64,000 nucleotides of DNA, taken from Chryseobacterium sp. MFBS3-17. Lineage in GTDB: Bacteria > Bacteroidota > Bacteroidia > Flavobacteriales > Weeksellaceae. This document shows, piece by piece, positions 18,217 through 28,356 of this stretch. Within the stretch, counting starts at the first letter, position 1; the number at the start of each line of letters is the position of its first letter. Made by a program: the position numbers and the translations under genes. The notes beneath the pieces were generated by a model. That model was not told the origin of the DNA. It saw nothing but the letters and a program-made list of their open reading frames with translations, and searched no databases. Location of the stretch: assembly GCF_020687745.1 (NCBI RefSeq), contig NZ_JAJEWK010000003.1:62001-126000 (forward strand), written 5' to 3'.

Positions 18217-18927
18217 ATGAATAAAGCAATTTGCACGGTTTCTGTGGCACCGCTTCGTGCCGGGCCTGCACATACCGCCGAAATGGTTTCACAGATGCTG
18301 TTTGGCGAAAGTGCAGACATCCTGGAAGCAGGTCACAAATTCAGTAAAATCCGGATGCATTTTGACGGGTATGAAGGTTGGATCTCTCATCAGCAGATTT
18401 CAACAGTTACAGATGAGGTGATATCTACGAGGAAAACAACCGTATTGAGCAGCGTTTTCCAGGTTACTGATGTATCTGGCGGGCCGGTATTATTATCCAT
18501 GGGAAGCGAGTTAGATACGGACCCCGAAGTCGCAGAGCATTCGCAGAGACAGTCTCCTGCAGATATCGCTATGCTTTTCGTCAATGTGCCTTACCTTTGG
18601 AGTGGCCGCAGTTTTTTCGGAATCGATTGCAGCGGACTCACACAATTGGTATATAAAGCGCACGGCACCGTGTTGCCACGGGACGCCTGGCAGCAGGCGG
18701 AAAAAGGGGTGGTGCTCGATTTTGTGGAGGAAAGTGAGCCGGGTGATCTTGCATTTTTCGAAGATGAAGAGGGTAGAATAATCCATGTCGGAATGATGCT
18801 TGACAATCAGAAAATCATCCATGCATACGGAAAGGTCCGGATTGATTTACTGGATTCCTCCGGAATTTTTAATATGGAACTGAATAAGCATACCCATAAG
18901 CTCAGATTTATAAAGAGAATATCCTAA
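18217..18927 (+). CDS. NlpC/P60 cell-wall peptidase with SH3 domain
   Basis: 236 aa. An N-terminal SH3b-like region (APLRAGPAHTAEMVSQML...) is followed by an NlpC/P60 domain from about residue 120. The catalytic Cys is in FGIDCSGL, the His in HVGMML, and a second His in IHAYG. It resembles dipeptidyl-peptidase VI/YkfC, which cleaves gamma-D-Glu-diamino acid links in peptidoglycan fragments. There is no signal peptide, consistent with cytosolic recycling of muropeptides. Confidence 0.88.
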   Translation: MNKAICTVSVAPLRAGPAHTAEMVSQMLFGESADILEAGHKFSKIRMHFDGYEGWISHQQISTVTDEVISTRKTTVLSSVFQVTDVSGGPVLLSMGSELDTDPEVAEHSQRQSPADIAMLFVNVPYLWSGRSFFGIDCSGLTQLVYKAHGTVLPRDAWQQAEKGVVLDFVEESEPGDLAFFEDEEGRIIHVGMMLDNQKIIHAYGKVRIDLLDSSGIFNMELNKHTHKLRFIKRIS

Positions 18928-18936
18928 ATCAAAGTC

Positions 18937-19410
18937 ATGTTGATAAGAATAATGGTAGTGCTGAATGTGATCCTGCTCGGATTTATTTGGGGATATCCTG
19001 CCGTTCATTATGCAGAGCTTCCGGAAATAATTCCTTCTCACTTCCGCGGGGACGGAACTCCCGATGGTTTTGGCAGTAAAAGCCTGATTTGGCTGGAGGC
19101 GGACATGGCCACAGTTCTTTTCGGAATTTGCTGTTGGATGTATGCACAACCGTCCAGAATTAATCTACCGGAAGATTTCAAAAAAAGTCCTGAAGCGGTA
19201 AGGCGGTTCATTGCCTTGTTTTGCACTCTGGTGATGCTTATTTTTGCATGGATAGGATATACTACCATAGAAACTGCGCTGGGGCGCGGGGCTCAAATTA
19301 CTTTAGCTCCGGGAATGGTTATCGGGTTGATGTTTGTAAGCATCATCGGGTTGCTGATTTATCTCGGAAAGGCAAATGAATCCCCAAACCGGAAAGATAT
19401 CCAAAACTGA
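18937..19410 (+). CDS. DUF1648-domain membrane protein
   Basis: 157 aa with about four hydrophobic segments (around 3-25, 52-72, 93-112 and 128-150). Between the first two lies LPEIIPSHFRGDGTPDGFGSK, the DUF1648 signature. Its 3' end overlaps the Kdo-transferase gene by 35 nt, suggesting co-translation. Function unknown. Confidence 0.8.
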   Translation: MLIRIMVVLNVILLGFIWGYPAVHYAELPEIIPSHFRGDGTPDGFGSKSLIWLEADMATVLFGICCWMYAQPSRINLPEDFKKSPEAVRRFIALFCTLVMLIFAWIGYTTIETALGRGAQITLAPGMVIGLMFVSIIGLLIYLGKANESPNRKDIQN

Positions 19411-20662
19411 TTTCGTGAGATTACTCTATAATATATTTGTGGCACTCATGGTTTTCGGGATGAAAGCCGGTGCATTATTTAATTATAAACTGAAGAAGGG
19501 GCTTGCCGGCCGGCGGCAGAGCAATGCCATTGTGAAACAAAGTTTTTCGCCTTCTGACCGCATCATCTGGATGCATGCAGCCAGCCTGGGAGAATACGAA
19601 CAGGGATTGCCCGTGCTGGAAAAACTTAAGAAGCATTTTCCGGAGCATAAAGTGCTGATTACTTTTTTTTCACCTTCCGGCTATGACCACGTGGTTCGGA
19701 AAAATCATCTTGCCGATGCGGTTTGCTACTTGCCGTTGGATACAGAATCTCAGGTTGCGGAATTTACTGGACATTTTAAAACGGATATTTTTTTCACGGT
19801 TAAATATGAATACTGGTACAATTTGCTGCGTATACTGCATGACAAAGGCACGGTAATTTATGTGGTATCTGCCTTTTTTTATGAGAAGCAGTTGTTTTTC
19901 AAGCCTTATGGGTCATGGTTCACCGGTCAGATTCGCAAGCATGTGAACTGGTTTTTTCATCAGACTCCGGATTCTTATGCATTGGCCCGGACTCTGCGGC
20001 TGGCTCAGTCTTCCATTTCCGTCGATACCCGGTTTGACCGTGTGAAGCAGCTGCGTGAACGGGATCATTTTATTCCGGGCATCGACGGTTTTCGCGGGAA
20101 TCACAAACTGTTGGTTGTCGGAAGTTCCTGGGAAGCAGAGGAACGCATGGCACAAGTGATTGCGGCCAGAAACAAAGACGTGAAAATCATCATTGCCCCG
20201 CATGATCTGAAACGGGTAGATGATCTGAAAGCTATATTTCCGGGGGCATTGCTGCAATCAGAAATGGAAGCAGGTCATGCTACGGCAAATCAACAGCAAA
20301 TATTGATTATTGACAGTATCGGTCTGCTTTCACGGTTATATGCGTATGCAGATGTGGCGGTGGTAGGCGGTGGATTCCATACCAGAGGACTTCACAATAT
20401 TCTGGAGGCGGCAGTATTTGGGGTTCCTGTAATTTTCGGAAATCATTATCAAAAAAATCCTGAAGCAGATGAATTGATTGCCCGCCACGGAGGCAAATCC
20501 TTTAAAGATGAAATAGCCGCTGCATCATTTATTACAGATCTGCTGAATGACGGGGATTTAATGACTGAGATGGGCGCGCATGCCGCAACCTTCATCACGG
20601 AACAGCCCAATGCGTCGGCAGTAGTAGTGGCCAGGATTCTGGAGGATCGTAAATCTAATTAA
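19376..20662 (+). CDS. kdtA: 3-deoxy-D-manno-octulosonic-acid (Kdo) transferase
   Basis: 428 aa. GT30 family: an N-terminal membrane-proximal helix, then HAASLGEYEQGLPVLEKL near residue 62 and the C-terminal donor-binding GGGFHTRGLHNILEAAVFGVPVIFG. It transfers Kdo onto lipid IVA in lipid A-core assembly at the inner membrane. The related lipid A gene lpxB is also in this window (38-39 kb) but not in the same operon. The ATG at 19376 lies inside the previous gene. Confidence 0.94.
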   Translation: MNPQTGKISKTDFVRLLYNIFVALMVFGMKAGALFNYKLKKGLAGRRQSNAIVKQSFSPSDRIIWMHAASLGEYEQGLPVLEKLKKHFPEHKVLITFFSPSGYDHVVRKNHLADAVCYLPLDTESQVAEFTGHFKTDIFFTVKYEYWYNLLRILHDKGTVIYVVSAFFYEKQLFFKPYGSWFTGQIRKHVNWFFHQTPDSYALARTLRLAQSSISVDTRFDRVKQLRERDHFIPGIDGFRGNHKLLVVGSSWEAEERMAQVIAARNKDVKIIIAPHDLKRVDDLKAIFPGALLQSEMEAGHATANQQQILIIDSIGLLSRLYAYADVAVVGGGFHTRGLHNILEAAVFGVPVIFGNHYQKNPEADELIARHGGKSFKDEIAAASFITDLLNDGDLMTEMGAHAATFITEQPNASAVVVARILEDRKSN

Positions 20663-21407
20663 ACAGCCGGGAATATTTCATAAAGCCGTTCAGTGCCCAG
20701 TTGGCGGTGTAATACCAGGATTTCAGCAATGAAAATTTCATGAATTTCCGGTAAACGAGATACTGGTCTTTCATGATATTAGTTTTTTTACGCGAAATGC
20801 TGCTGGCGTGCATGCGATATTTTGCCATGGTTTTGGGCAGCGGTTTTCCTTCGGGGATTCTCTTCAGCAGATTCAGCCACATGACGTGATCTTCCCGCTT
20901 GCTCCCGTCCGGAAAAAATTCTTTGCCCGCTCTTTTGCTGTCATACATGGAACTGAGGAGAGACAGGCGGCAGGTCTTTAGCAGATTATGGTAAGTTACA
21001 GTTTTATCGGCTTTAAAGTCACCCAGCACGGGGTTCAGCTCTTCATCGCATCGTGCGTAGTTGGAATAGGCCAGCTCTGCATTTTCTTTTTTCATGAAGT
21101 TCAGCATTTCTTCCAGAAATTCGGGATTCCAGTAATCATCGGCATCCAGAAAAGTGATGTATCTGCCTGTTGCGTTTTCCAGGGAAAGATTCCGCGCATA
21201 TCCGGCACCGCTGTTTTTTTTGGTGTGGTAAACTTTAATGCGTTTATCATTCAGATTTCGTAGGATTTCCCGGGAGGCATCCGTAGAGCAGTCATCTGTA
21301 ATAAGCCATTCCCAGTCTGTAAAGGTCTGCCGCTGGACAGCATCTATGGTTTGCTGCAGAAAGGCAGCTGAATTATAAACCGGGGTGATGATGGAAACTT
21401 CGGCCAT
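20655..21407 (-). CDS. Family 2 glycosyltransferase
   Basis: 250 aa GT-A fold enzyme. VSIITPVYNSAAFLQQTID at the N-terminus, DDCSTD near residue 38 and the metal-binding FLDADDYW near 90. The second half is basic and aromatic, typical of lipopolysaccharide or polysaccharide glycosyltransferases. Its stop overlaps the convergent kdtA stop region by 8 nt. Sugar and acceptor are not predictable. A possible -7 box TATATTTG lies at 21422-21429 on the minus strand. Confidence 0.9.
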   Translation of the reverse strand: MAEVSIITPVYNSAAFLQQTIDAVQRQTFTDWEWLITDDCSTDASREILRNLNDKRIKVYHTKKNSGAGYARNLSLENATGRYITFLDADDYWNPEFLEEMLNFMKKENAELAYSNYARCDEELNPVLGDFKADKTVTYHNLLKTCRLSLLSSMYDSKRAGKEFFPDGSKREDHVMWLNLLKRIPEGKPLPKTMAKYRMHASSISRKKTNIMKDQYLVYRKFMKFSLLKSWYYTANWALNGFMKYSRLFN

Positions 21408-21555
21408 GAAATTCGTTTCTGCAAATATAAGATTTAGTTTCCTGCTATGGGAAGTTTGTATTTTTGTTAAAAAACAATACTTTTATAACCTTATTTGTAA
21501 TATTAGCTTTGTGATTTTAAAATAATTGCTAATTTTAACCCCATAAAATTTATTC

Positions 21556-22008
21556 ATGAAAAAAATACTTTTATTTCTTACTGCTGTTTTCAGTATCGGT
21601 CTGTTGGTCAATTGTGATGATGATCCTGTGGTGGGTCAGTCAATAGCCGGAACATGGAAGCCTGTAAAGATGGTGGAAACGGTGGTAGACAGTACCGGTT
21701 CCCAGTCTGAAACCTTTTACTATTCTGACTGCCAGCAATTGTCCCGCTGGGTGTTCAATAAAGACAATACAGGAAGCGTACTGGAGCAGGATGATACCTA
21801 CACCAGTTGTCATGTCAAGTTTCAGAGCAATCTCAACTATGAGTACAATGATAAGACCGGGGAAATTACCCTTACCTATATCACCTTTCAGGATCAGGGA
21901 GTGGTACTGGATCTTACAGATTCTACCATGAACCTGAAAATTGAGAATGTAGATCTGGTGAATGATGTATATATTTCAGAAACCTATACGCTGGTCAAGA
22001 CTAACTGA
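21556..22008 (+). CDS. Lipocalin-like lipoprotein
   Basis: 150 aa. Signal MKKILLFLTAVFSIGLLVNCDDD ends at a lipobox-like VNC. The mature domain starts GQSIAGTWKPVKMVE, the opening of the bacteroidal lipocalin-like domain, followed by alternating beta strands with two Cys (SDCQQL, YTSCHVK) that could form a disulfide. Likely a surface or periplasmic small-molecule-binding lipoprotein; the ligand is unknown. Confidence 0.75.
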   Translation: MKKILLFLTAVFSIGLLVNCDDDPVVGQSIAGTWKPVKMVETVVDSTGSQSETFYYSDCQQLSRWVFNKDNTGSVLEQDDTYTSCHVKFQSNLNYEYNDKTGEITLTYITFQDQGVVLDLTDSTMNLKIENVDLVNDVYISETYTLVKTN

Positions 22009-22191
22009 TTGCATCTTCCCGCTGAGGAATCTGTTTTCCCTGAAATAAAAACGCTTCATCGTGAAAATGTCCATGCCCTTGCAGAAATCTGTAAGGGTAT
22101 TTTTATATGGAATGAAAAGCCATATGTTTTTTATAAATTTGCGGATTAAGAATTTAAAAGTTTCATTCACATAAAGAAATTTACAATTAAA

Positions 22192-25017
22192 ATGTTCTAC
22201 AACCATCAGCAGATCGAAAGTAAGTGGCAGAAATTCTGGGAAGAAAATCAGACCTACAAAACACCGGATGATACCGGTAAACCCAAATTTTATGTGTTGG
22301 ATATGTTTCCCTATCCATCCGGTGCAGGTTTGCACGTAGGTCACCCGCTGGGCTATATTGCCTCAGATATCTACGCCAGATATAAGCGCCATCAGGGATT
22401 TAATGTCCTGCATCCTGTAGGATATGATTCTTTTGGTTTGCCGGCAGAGCAGTACGCTATTCAGACCGGGCAACATCCCGCTGTGACTACAGAAAAAAAT
22501 ATCAACCGTTATGAAGAACAGCTGAAGAGAATTGGATTTTCCTTCGACTGGAGCCGCGAGCTGCGTACCTCGGACCCTTCCTATTATAAATGGACACAGT
22601 GGATTTTCATTGAACTGTTCCATTCGTGGTATAATAAAGCTGCAGACCGTGCAGAACCCATCAGTACGCTGATTCAGCATTTTGAAGAAAAAGGCTCCGC
22701 CGGACTGGATGCCTGTCAGAGTGATGCGCTTCATTTCACCGCAGAGGAATGGAAAAACGCTCCGAGTATTGATCAGCAGGATATTCTACTGAACTACAGA
22801 CTGGCCTACCGTGCAGAAACTACTGTGAACTGGTGTCCCGCGCTGGGAACGGTTCTGGCAAATGATGAGGTGAAGGACGGCAAATCCGAACGTGGCGGCT
22901 ATCCTGTATTTCAGAAAAAAATGATGCAGTGGAGCATGCGGATTACGGCATACAGCGAAAGACTGCTTCAGGGGCTCCAGTCTCTGGACTGGCCGCAACC
23001 GCTGAAAGATGCACAGGAATACTGGATTGGTAAATCTCAGGGTGCGCAGTTGAAGTTTGAAGTGCTTCCGGCAGAAGATGGGCAGACAGAGCAAGTCGAG
23101 GTGTTTACAACACGCCCTGATACCATTTTCGGAGCCACTTTTATGGTTCTGGCACCTGAACATCCTTTGGTGCAGAAGCTCACTACAAAAGGACAGCAGA
23201 CAGAAGTGGATCATTATATAGAAGAAACTTCCAAAAAGACGGAACGTGACCGTATGGCAGACGTGAAGAATGTTACAGGCGCTTTCACGGGGGCGTATGC
23301 TCACAATCCCTTTAGCGGAAGGGAAATGCCGGTCTATATATCAGATTATGTGTTGATGGGCTATGGCACCGGTGCCGTAATGGCTGTTCCGGCGCATGAT
23401 GAGAGAGATCACCGTTTTGCAAAGAAATTCGGTCTGGAAATTGTGAATGTCATTAAAAATGATGGGGACATACAGGAAGAATCATTTGATTCTAAAGACT
23501 CGGTGTGTGTCAACTCCGATTTTCTGGATGGATTGAATTATGAGGATGCCAAAGTAAAAATAATCTCAGAGATTGAAAGCCGCGGCATGGGTCACGGCAC
23601 CACGAATTACAGACAGCGCGACGCTATTTTCTCCAGACAGAGATATTGGGGAGAGCCGGTTCCGGTGTATTTTAAGGAAGGGATGCCCTATACACTTCCC
23701 GTTGCCGTATTGCCGCTGGAATTGCCGGAGGTAGAGAAGTATCTGCCTACAGAAGACGGAGACCCGCCATTAGGCAATGCAAAAACTTTTGCCTGGGACG
23801 AAGCCAACCAAAAGGTTGTAGACACTCATTTGATTGATGAAGAAACAATTTTCCCTTTAGAATTATCCACCATGCCGGGTTGGGCGGGCAGTTCCTGGTA
23901 TTTCCTGAGGTATATGGATCCGGGGAATGATGAGGTTTTTGCAAATAAAGAATTAACCGACTATTGGGGACAGGTAGATTTATACATTGGCGGAAGTGAA
24001 CATGCCACCGGCCATTTGCTGTATTCACGGTTTTGGAATATGTTCCTGAAGGACAGAGAATTTATAAAAAATGACGAACCTTTCCGGAAACTGATCAATC
24101 AGGGCATGATTTTGGGTATGAGTGCATTTGTATTCAGAGTAGACGGAACTCATCAGTATGTGTCCAAAAATCTGGCGAGGGATTATAAGACACAGAAAAT
24201 TCATGTGGATGTATCGCTGTTGGCCGGTGCAACGGATGAACTGGATCTGGAAAAGTTCAGGCAGTGGAGACCGGAGTTTGCAGATGCAGAATTTATACTG
24301 GAAGACGGCAAATACATCACCGAACGTGAGGTGGAGAAAATGTCCAAATCTAAGTTCAATGTCGTCAATCCGGATGATATCTGTGACGAATACGGTGCAG
24401 ATTGTCTGCGTCTCTACGAGATGTTCCTGGGTCCGCTGGAGCAGTCCAAGCCATGGAATACGCAGGGACTTTCCGGAGTATATGGATTTCTGAAGAAGTT
24501 CTACAATCTCTACTATGACGGGGACACCGTGTCCATCTCTGAAGAGGAGCCCACCAAACAGGAATACAAGGTATTGCATACTTTAATTAAAAAAGTTATC
24601 AGTGATCTGGACAATTTTTCATTCAATACTTCCGTTTCACAGTTTATGATTACAGTGAATGAACTCCAGAAGCTGAAATGTAATAAGCGGCAGATTCTGG
24701 AACCATTGGCGGTACTGATTTCACCGTATGCGCCTCACATCTGCGAAGAACTATGGCGTGTAGCCGGAAATGAGGAGTCCATAGAGCAAGTGCCGTTCCC
24801 GGAACTCAATGAAGCCTATCTGGAAGAAGATGCGTATGAATATCCGGTAAGTTTCAACGGGAAAATGCGCTTTAAGCTGAGACTGGCTACTAATCTGAGC
24901 ATGGAACAAATAGAGGCAGCAGCACTCGGAGATGAACGTACAATTGCGCAATTGGATGGAAATTCACCAAAAAAAGTGATTATTGTTCCAAATAAAATTA
25001 TTAATATTGTTCTCTGA
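22192..25017 (+). CDS. leuS: Leucyl-tRNA synthetase
   Basis: 941 aa class I synthetase. The HIGH-type motif is GLHVGHPLGY near residue 44; a CP1 editing domain occupies roughly 250-440, with the threonine-rich FTTRPDTIFGATF motif; the KMSKS motif is EKMSKSKFNV near 718; and an anticodon-binding helical domain follows. Length and motifs are complete. It stands alone, with a 175-nt upstream gap holding a -7-like TAAATTTG at 22134-22141. Confidence 0.97.
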   Translation: MFYNHQQIESKWQKFWEENQTYKTPDDTGKPKFYVLDMFPYPSGAGLHVGHPLGYIASDIYARYKRHQGFNVLHPVGYDSFGLPAEQYAIQTGQHPAVTTEKNINRYEEQLKRIGFSFDWSRELRTSDPSYYKWTQWIFIELFHSWYNKAADRAEPISTLIQHFEEKGSAGLDACQSDALHFTAEEWKNAPSIDQQDILLNYRLAYRAETTVNWCPALGTVLANDEVKDGKSERGGYPVFQKKMMQWSMRITAYSERLLQGLQSLDWPQPLKDAQEYWIGKSQGAQLKFEVLPAEDGQTEQVEVFTTRPDTIFGATFMVLAPEHPLVQKLTTKGQQTEVDHYIEETSKKTERDRMADVKNVTGAFTGAYAHNPFSGREMPVYISDYVLMGYGTGAVMAVPAHDERDHRFAKKFGLEIVNVIKNDGDIQEESFDSKDSVCVNSDFLDGLNYEDAKVKIISEIESRGMGHGTTNYRQRDAIFSRQRYWGEPVPVYFKEGMPYTLPVAVLPLELPEVEKYLPTEDGDPPLGNAKTFAWDEANQKVVDTHLIDEETIFPLELSTMPGWAGSSWYFLRYMDPGNDEVFANKELTDYWGQVDLYIGGSEHATGHLLYSRFWNMFLKDREFIKNDEPFRKLINQGMILGMSAFVFRVDGTHQYVSKNLARDYKTQKIHVDVSLLAGATDELDLEKFRQWRPEFADAEFILEDGKYITEREVEKMSKSKFNVVNPDDICDEYGADCLRLYEMFLGPLEQSKPWNTQGLSGVYGFLKKFYNLYYDGDTVSISEEEPTKQEYKVLHTLIKKVISDLDNFSFNTSVSQFMITVNELQKLKCNKRQILEPLAVLISPYAPHICEELWRVAGNEESIEQVPFPELNEAYLEEDAYEYPVSFNGKMRFKLRLATNLSMEQIEAAALGDERTIAQLDGNSPKKVIIVPNKIINIVL

Positions 25018-25278
25018 TTTGTTAACTTCTAAGGCTTGGCATTAGGGAATTTATAAAAATAAAGAATGATTTTTTTAAATTTTCAATCATAGCTTTTAAT
25101 GTGAAAATAATCAGCAGAAATGATTGGAAAAATTGCTGATTCAGCAATGTTAATTTTGTATTAAGAATAATCAATTTTAGCCAAATCGCGGGTAAATATT
25201 TGCGGGAAAGATTTATTTGCATTTATTTTACCGCTCGAAAAATTTAGATAAAAAATAACAATTATAATTTAGTTTACA

Positions 25279-26151
25279 ATGGAAATGAATGTTTCAAACA
25301 GCGAGGAGCAAGTAGTTGCTAAAAAGGTAGGAGGTCTTAATCCTGCGTTAATTATCCCAATTCTGATATTGATAGGGGTAGCCATTTATTTATTTATTTT
25401 AGGTAATCCAAGCAATTTTAAAGCAGACCCAAGATTAGAAGGAGTTCCTTCTGTATCAGGCTGGTTCTCCGGTGTGGATACAGTAGAATTGCATCCGGAT
25501 GGTTTCATGGGGATTATTTTCATGGGAGGTCCTATTGTACCCATTCTGATTGCCTTTATGATTATCGTAATCGTATTTGCTATAGAGCGGGCTTTAGTGC
25601 TTAGAAAAGCAGCAGGGAAAGGAAATGTAGATAATTTTGTACTGAGCATCAGACAGTTGCTGAATCAGAATAAAGTAGATGAAGCAATCGAAGAATGTGA
25701 CAGACAGGAAGGATCTGTAGGAAATGTAGTAAGAGAAGGACTGGTAACGTACAAAGCGCTTTCCCACGATACCTCTCTGAATAAGGAACAGAAGATGGTA
25801 GCGCTGAACAAGTCTATTGAAGAGGCCACCACACTGGAAATGCCAATGCTGGAGAAAAACATGATGATTCTTTCCACGCTGGGTACAGTAGCAACGCTTG
25901 TAGCACTTTTGGGTACGGTAATCGGGATGATCAAGGCGTTTAGCGCCCTGGGTTCTGGTGGAGGTACACCGGATTCTGCAGCCCTGTCCATCGGTATTTC
26001 TGAAGCTCTTGTAAATACCGCTCTGGGTATTGGTACTTCTGCAGTAGCCATCATCCTTTATAATTATTTTACTTCTAAAATTGACGGATTAACATTCAAG
26101 ATTGATGAAATCGCAATGTCTATCCAGCAGTCTTTCGCTGAGTTTCACTAA
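25279..26151 (+). CDS. exbB: ExbB/TolQ-type proton channel protein
   Basis: 290 aa MotA/TolQ/ExbB family. An N-terminal TM near 22-44 is followed by a periplasmic loop, a TM near 88-112 and two C-terminal TM helices (about 198-220 and 240-262) with GTVATLVALLGTVIGMIKAF. It is first in an exbB-exbD-exbD-tonB cluster that couples the proton gradient to outer-membrane transport. The 261-nt stretch upstream of it shows no RNA gene or clear terminator. Confidence 0.93.
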   Translation: MEMNVSNSEEQVVAKKVGGLNPALIIPILILIGVAIYLFILGNPSNFKADPRLEGVPSVSGWFSGVDTVELHPDGFMGIIFMGGPIVPILIAFMIIVIVFAIERALVLRKAAGKGNVDNFVLSIRQLLNQNKVDEAIEECDRQEGSVGNVVREGLVTYKALSHDTSLNKEQKMVALNKSIEEATTLEMPMLEKNMMILSTLGTVATLVALLGTVIGMIKAFSALGSGGGTPDSAALSIGISEALVNTALGIGTSAVAIILYNYFTSKIDGLTFKIDEIAMSIQQSFAEFH

Positions 26152-26244
26152 GAAACCGCTAAAATCTGCGGACTTCAGCTTTTAACTTCCGGTTAAAAGA
26201 AAAGTCCAATCACAAGAAGTTTAATAAAATTAAAAAATAATATA

Positions 26245-26850
26245 ATGGCGAGAGTCAAACCAAAAAGACATAATATTAGGGTAGACATGACGGCGATGAC
26301 CGATGTATCATTCCTGCTCCTAACGTTCTTTATCCTCACCGCCCAGTTTGCAAAACCGGACGTGGAGAATATTACCACGCCATCTTCTATATCAGAGAAA
26401 CTACTTCCGGATGGCAGTTTGATGACGATTCTGAGTACCACCGACGGAAGATTCTATTTTACCCCGGTTGAAAACGGTACTGAAAGAATGGCACTGCTGG
26501 ATAATATGGGACAGAAGTATGGTATGCAGTTCACGAATGCTGAAAAGGCTACTTTTGCTAATGTACAGTCAGTCGGAGTTCCGATGAATCAACTGAAGGG
26601 ATATCTGAACCTGTCTGAAGATGACCGTAAAGCATTTAAAAATGCCCCGGGTATTCCCATGGACAGTACCAATAAACAACTGGTGGACTGGGTTCAGCAA
26701 AGTTTGGCAGTAAATCCTGATTACAAACTGGCAATCAAAGGAGATACCGAAACCAAATATCCGAAAGTGAAAGCTTTGTTTGAAGGATTAAGAGATATAG
26801 ACTTCCTGAAATTCTGGTTAATTACCAGCCAGGAGGTTGCAACAAATTAA
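26245..26850 (+). CDS. exbD: ExbD/TolR-type protein, first copy
   Basis: 201 aa. A short basic N-terminus, then VDMTAMTDVSFLLLTFFIL with the proton-relay Asp just before the single TM helix, then a periplasmic domain of about 150 residues. It partners ExbB. The next gene is a second, distinct ExbD, the arrangement expected in Bacteroidota TonB systems. It starts 93 nt after exbB. Confidence 0.92.
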   Translation: MARVKPKRHNIRVDMTAMTDVSFLLLTFFILTAQFAKPDVENITTPSSISEKLLPDGSLMTILSTTDGRFYFTPVENGTERMALLDNMGQKYGMQFTNAEKATFANVQSVGVPMNQLKGYLNLSEDDRKAFKNAPGIPMDSTNKQLVDWVQQSLAVNPDYKLAIKGDTETKYPKVKALFEGLRDIDFLKFWLITSQEVATN

Positions 26851-26857
26851 TTGAAAA

Positions 26858-27421
26858 ATGGCAGACGTACAAGTAAAAGATAGCAGCGGGAAAGGTGGAA
26901 AGGTGCGCTCGCAAAAGCAGCCGCCACACGTGGACCTTACCCCAATGGTGGATTTGGCGTTCCTTTTGATTACATTCTTTATGTTGGTAACAACCTTCAA
27001 TAAACCGAATGTAATGGACCTGGGATTACCGGCAAAACCAAAGGATGAAACGCAAAAACCGCCACCAACAGATATTAAACTGTCTAATTCCATTTCTGTA
27101 TTAATCGGAAAAGATAATCGTTTGTTCTGGCATCAGCAGGAAACAAGCACATTGAACGCCGATAATTTAAATGAAACCACTTTCGACAGAGAAGGAATCA
27201 GAGAGGTTATTCAGCAGGCAAAATCCAGAGCCGAAGATCAAAGTATTTTTACAGTGATCATTAAGCCCACGGATGATGCGGTATATAAGAATTTTGTTGA
27301 CATGTTAGACGAAATGGCCATCACCGAAAGTGAGCGCTACGGGGTTACAGACTTGAAGCCCGCAGAGCAGGCCGCGTATAACGCCAAAGTGGCAGGAGTT
27401 GCCGCACCGGCAACAAATTAA
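26858..27421 (+). CDS. exbD: ExbD/TolR-type protein, second copy
   Basis: 187 aa. VDLTPMVDLAFLLITFFML near residues 28-46 carries the key Asp (in PMVD). The periplasmic domain is of ordinary length and differs well from the first copy. It starts 7 nt after the first exbD stop, so the two are co-translated. Confidence 0.92.
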   Translation: MADVQVKDSSGKGGKVRSQKQPPHVDLTPMVDLAFLLITFFMLVTTFNKPNVMDLGLPAKPKDETQKPPPTDIKLSNSISVLIGKDNRLFWHQQETSTLNADNLNETTFDREGIREVIQQAKSRAEDQSIFTVIIKPTDDAVYKNFVDMLDEMAITESERYGVTDLKPAEQAAYNAKVAGVAAPATN

Positions 27422-27441
27422 CCGAATAAATAGATTAAGAA

Positions 27442-28284
27442 ATGGCAGATGATAACAATTACGGTGCTACGCCTACATTAGACGAGATCGTATTTGAAAA
27501 CAGAAATAAGCAGTACGGAGCCTATCAGCTGCGTACCCTCTACCCGAAAGTGCTTACCCGCTCTTTCATCCTGGGGACCATTCTGTTTCTTGTGGCGGCC
27601 TTAACTCCTTTTGTTATCCTTAAACTTAAGGAAATGAATCAGGCTCAAAAGCAGGAAGTAGATGCAAATCTGATAGAGATTATTGAAGAGGATGTAATTA
27701 TAGAACAGCCTATAGAGGAAGAACCACCTCCACCACCTCCGCCACCGGTAGAAGAGGAACAGATTGAAGTGATTCAGAACGTGGTGCCGGAACCAAAGAA
27801 AGCACCGGTAGTGGAAACACCACCGCCACCAATCTCTAAACAGCTGGAAACGCAAACAGGGCTTGTAGCGCAGGAAGGGGTGAAGACCCCTACCTATACG
27901 CCACCGCCGCCGCCACCATCCACCGGTACCAAAGCCGCTACTATTGAAGCGCCAAAACCGGTCGTAGACCAGAAAAAGGTTTATGATGATGTAGAGCAGC
28001 TTGCAGAATTCCCTGGCGGAATCAATGCATTCCGTAACAAAGTGGGCAGTAACTTTGATGTGGAATCTATGGAAGGTGAAGGTTCTGTAAGTACAGAAAT
28101 TACCTTCGTGGTAGAACGGGACGGAAGTATTACTGATGTAAAAGCGACCGGACCCAACAGAAACTTTAATCAGGAAGCTGAAAGAACCATTAAGTCCATC
28201 AGAAACAAATGGACACCGGCAAAGATCAACGGTCAGTCTGTACGCTACCGTTTCAGAATGCCACTGAAAATGAACTTCCAGTAA
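27442..28284 (+). CDS. tonB: Energy transducer TonB
   Basis: 280 aa. The cytoplasmic N-terminus has NRNKQYGAYQLRTLYPKVL; one TM helix lies near 38-58; a Glu/Pro-rich spanning region follows with two polyproline blocks (near 93-102 and 153-159); and the C-terminal TonB domain ends VRYRFRMPLKMNFQ. It transmits energy to TonB-dependent receptors. It is last in the exbB operon and is followed by a terminator. Confidence 0.93.
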   Translation: MADDNNYGATPTLDEIVFENRNKQYGAYQLRTLYPKVLTRSFILGTILFLVAALTPFVILKLKEMNQAQKQEVDANLIEIIEEDVIIEQPIEEEPPPPPPPPVEEEQIEVIQNVVPEPKKAPVVETPPPPISKQLETQTGLVAQEGVKTPTYTPPPPPPSTGTKAATIEAPKPVVDQKKVYDDVEQLAEFPGGINAFRNKVGSNFDVESMEGEGSVSTEITFVVERDGSITDVKATGPNRNFNQEAERTIKSIRNKWTPAKINGQSVRYRFRMPLKMNFQ

Positions 28285-28303
28285 TCCATATTAACTTTAT
28301 GAT

Positions 28304-28335
28304 AAAAAAGAGAAACGCTGGTTTCTCTTTTTTTT
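28304..28335 (+). terminator. Terminator after tonB
   Basis: AAAAAAGAGAAAC (28304-28316) pairs with GTTTCTCTTTTTT (from 28321) around a 4-nt loop, running into a poly-T tract. Confidence 0.8.
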
Positions 28336-28356
28336 ATTTTTAGTATTTTTGTAAAT

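Noticed and set aside
25018-25278. The 261-nt gap before exbB as a small RNA or riboswitch.
   Set aside because: The sequence is AT-rich, with no strong stem, no terminator and no conserved motif that I recognise.
27442-28284. The polyproline blocks in tonB as a sign of a fusion.
   Set aside because: Proline- and glutamate-rich spacers are normal in TonB proteins.
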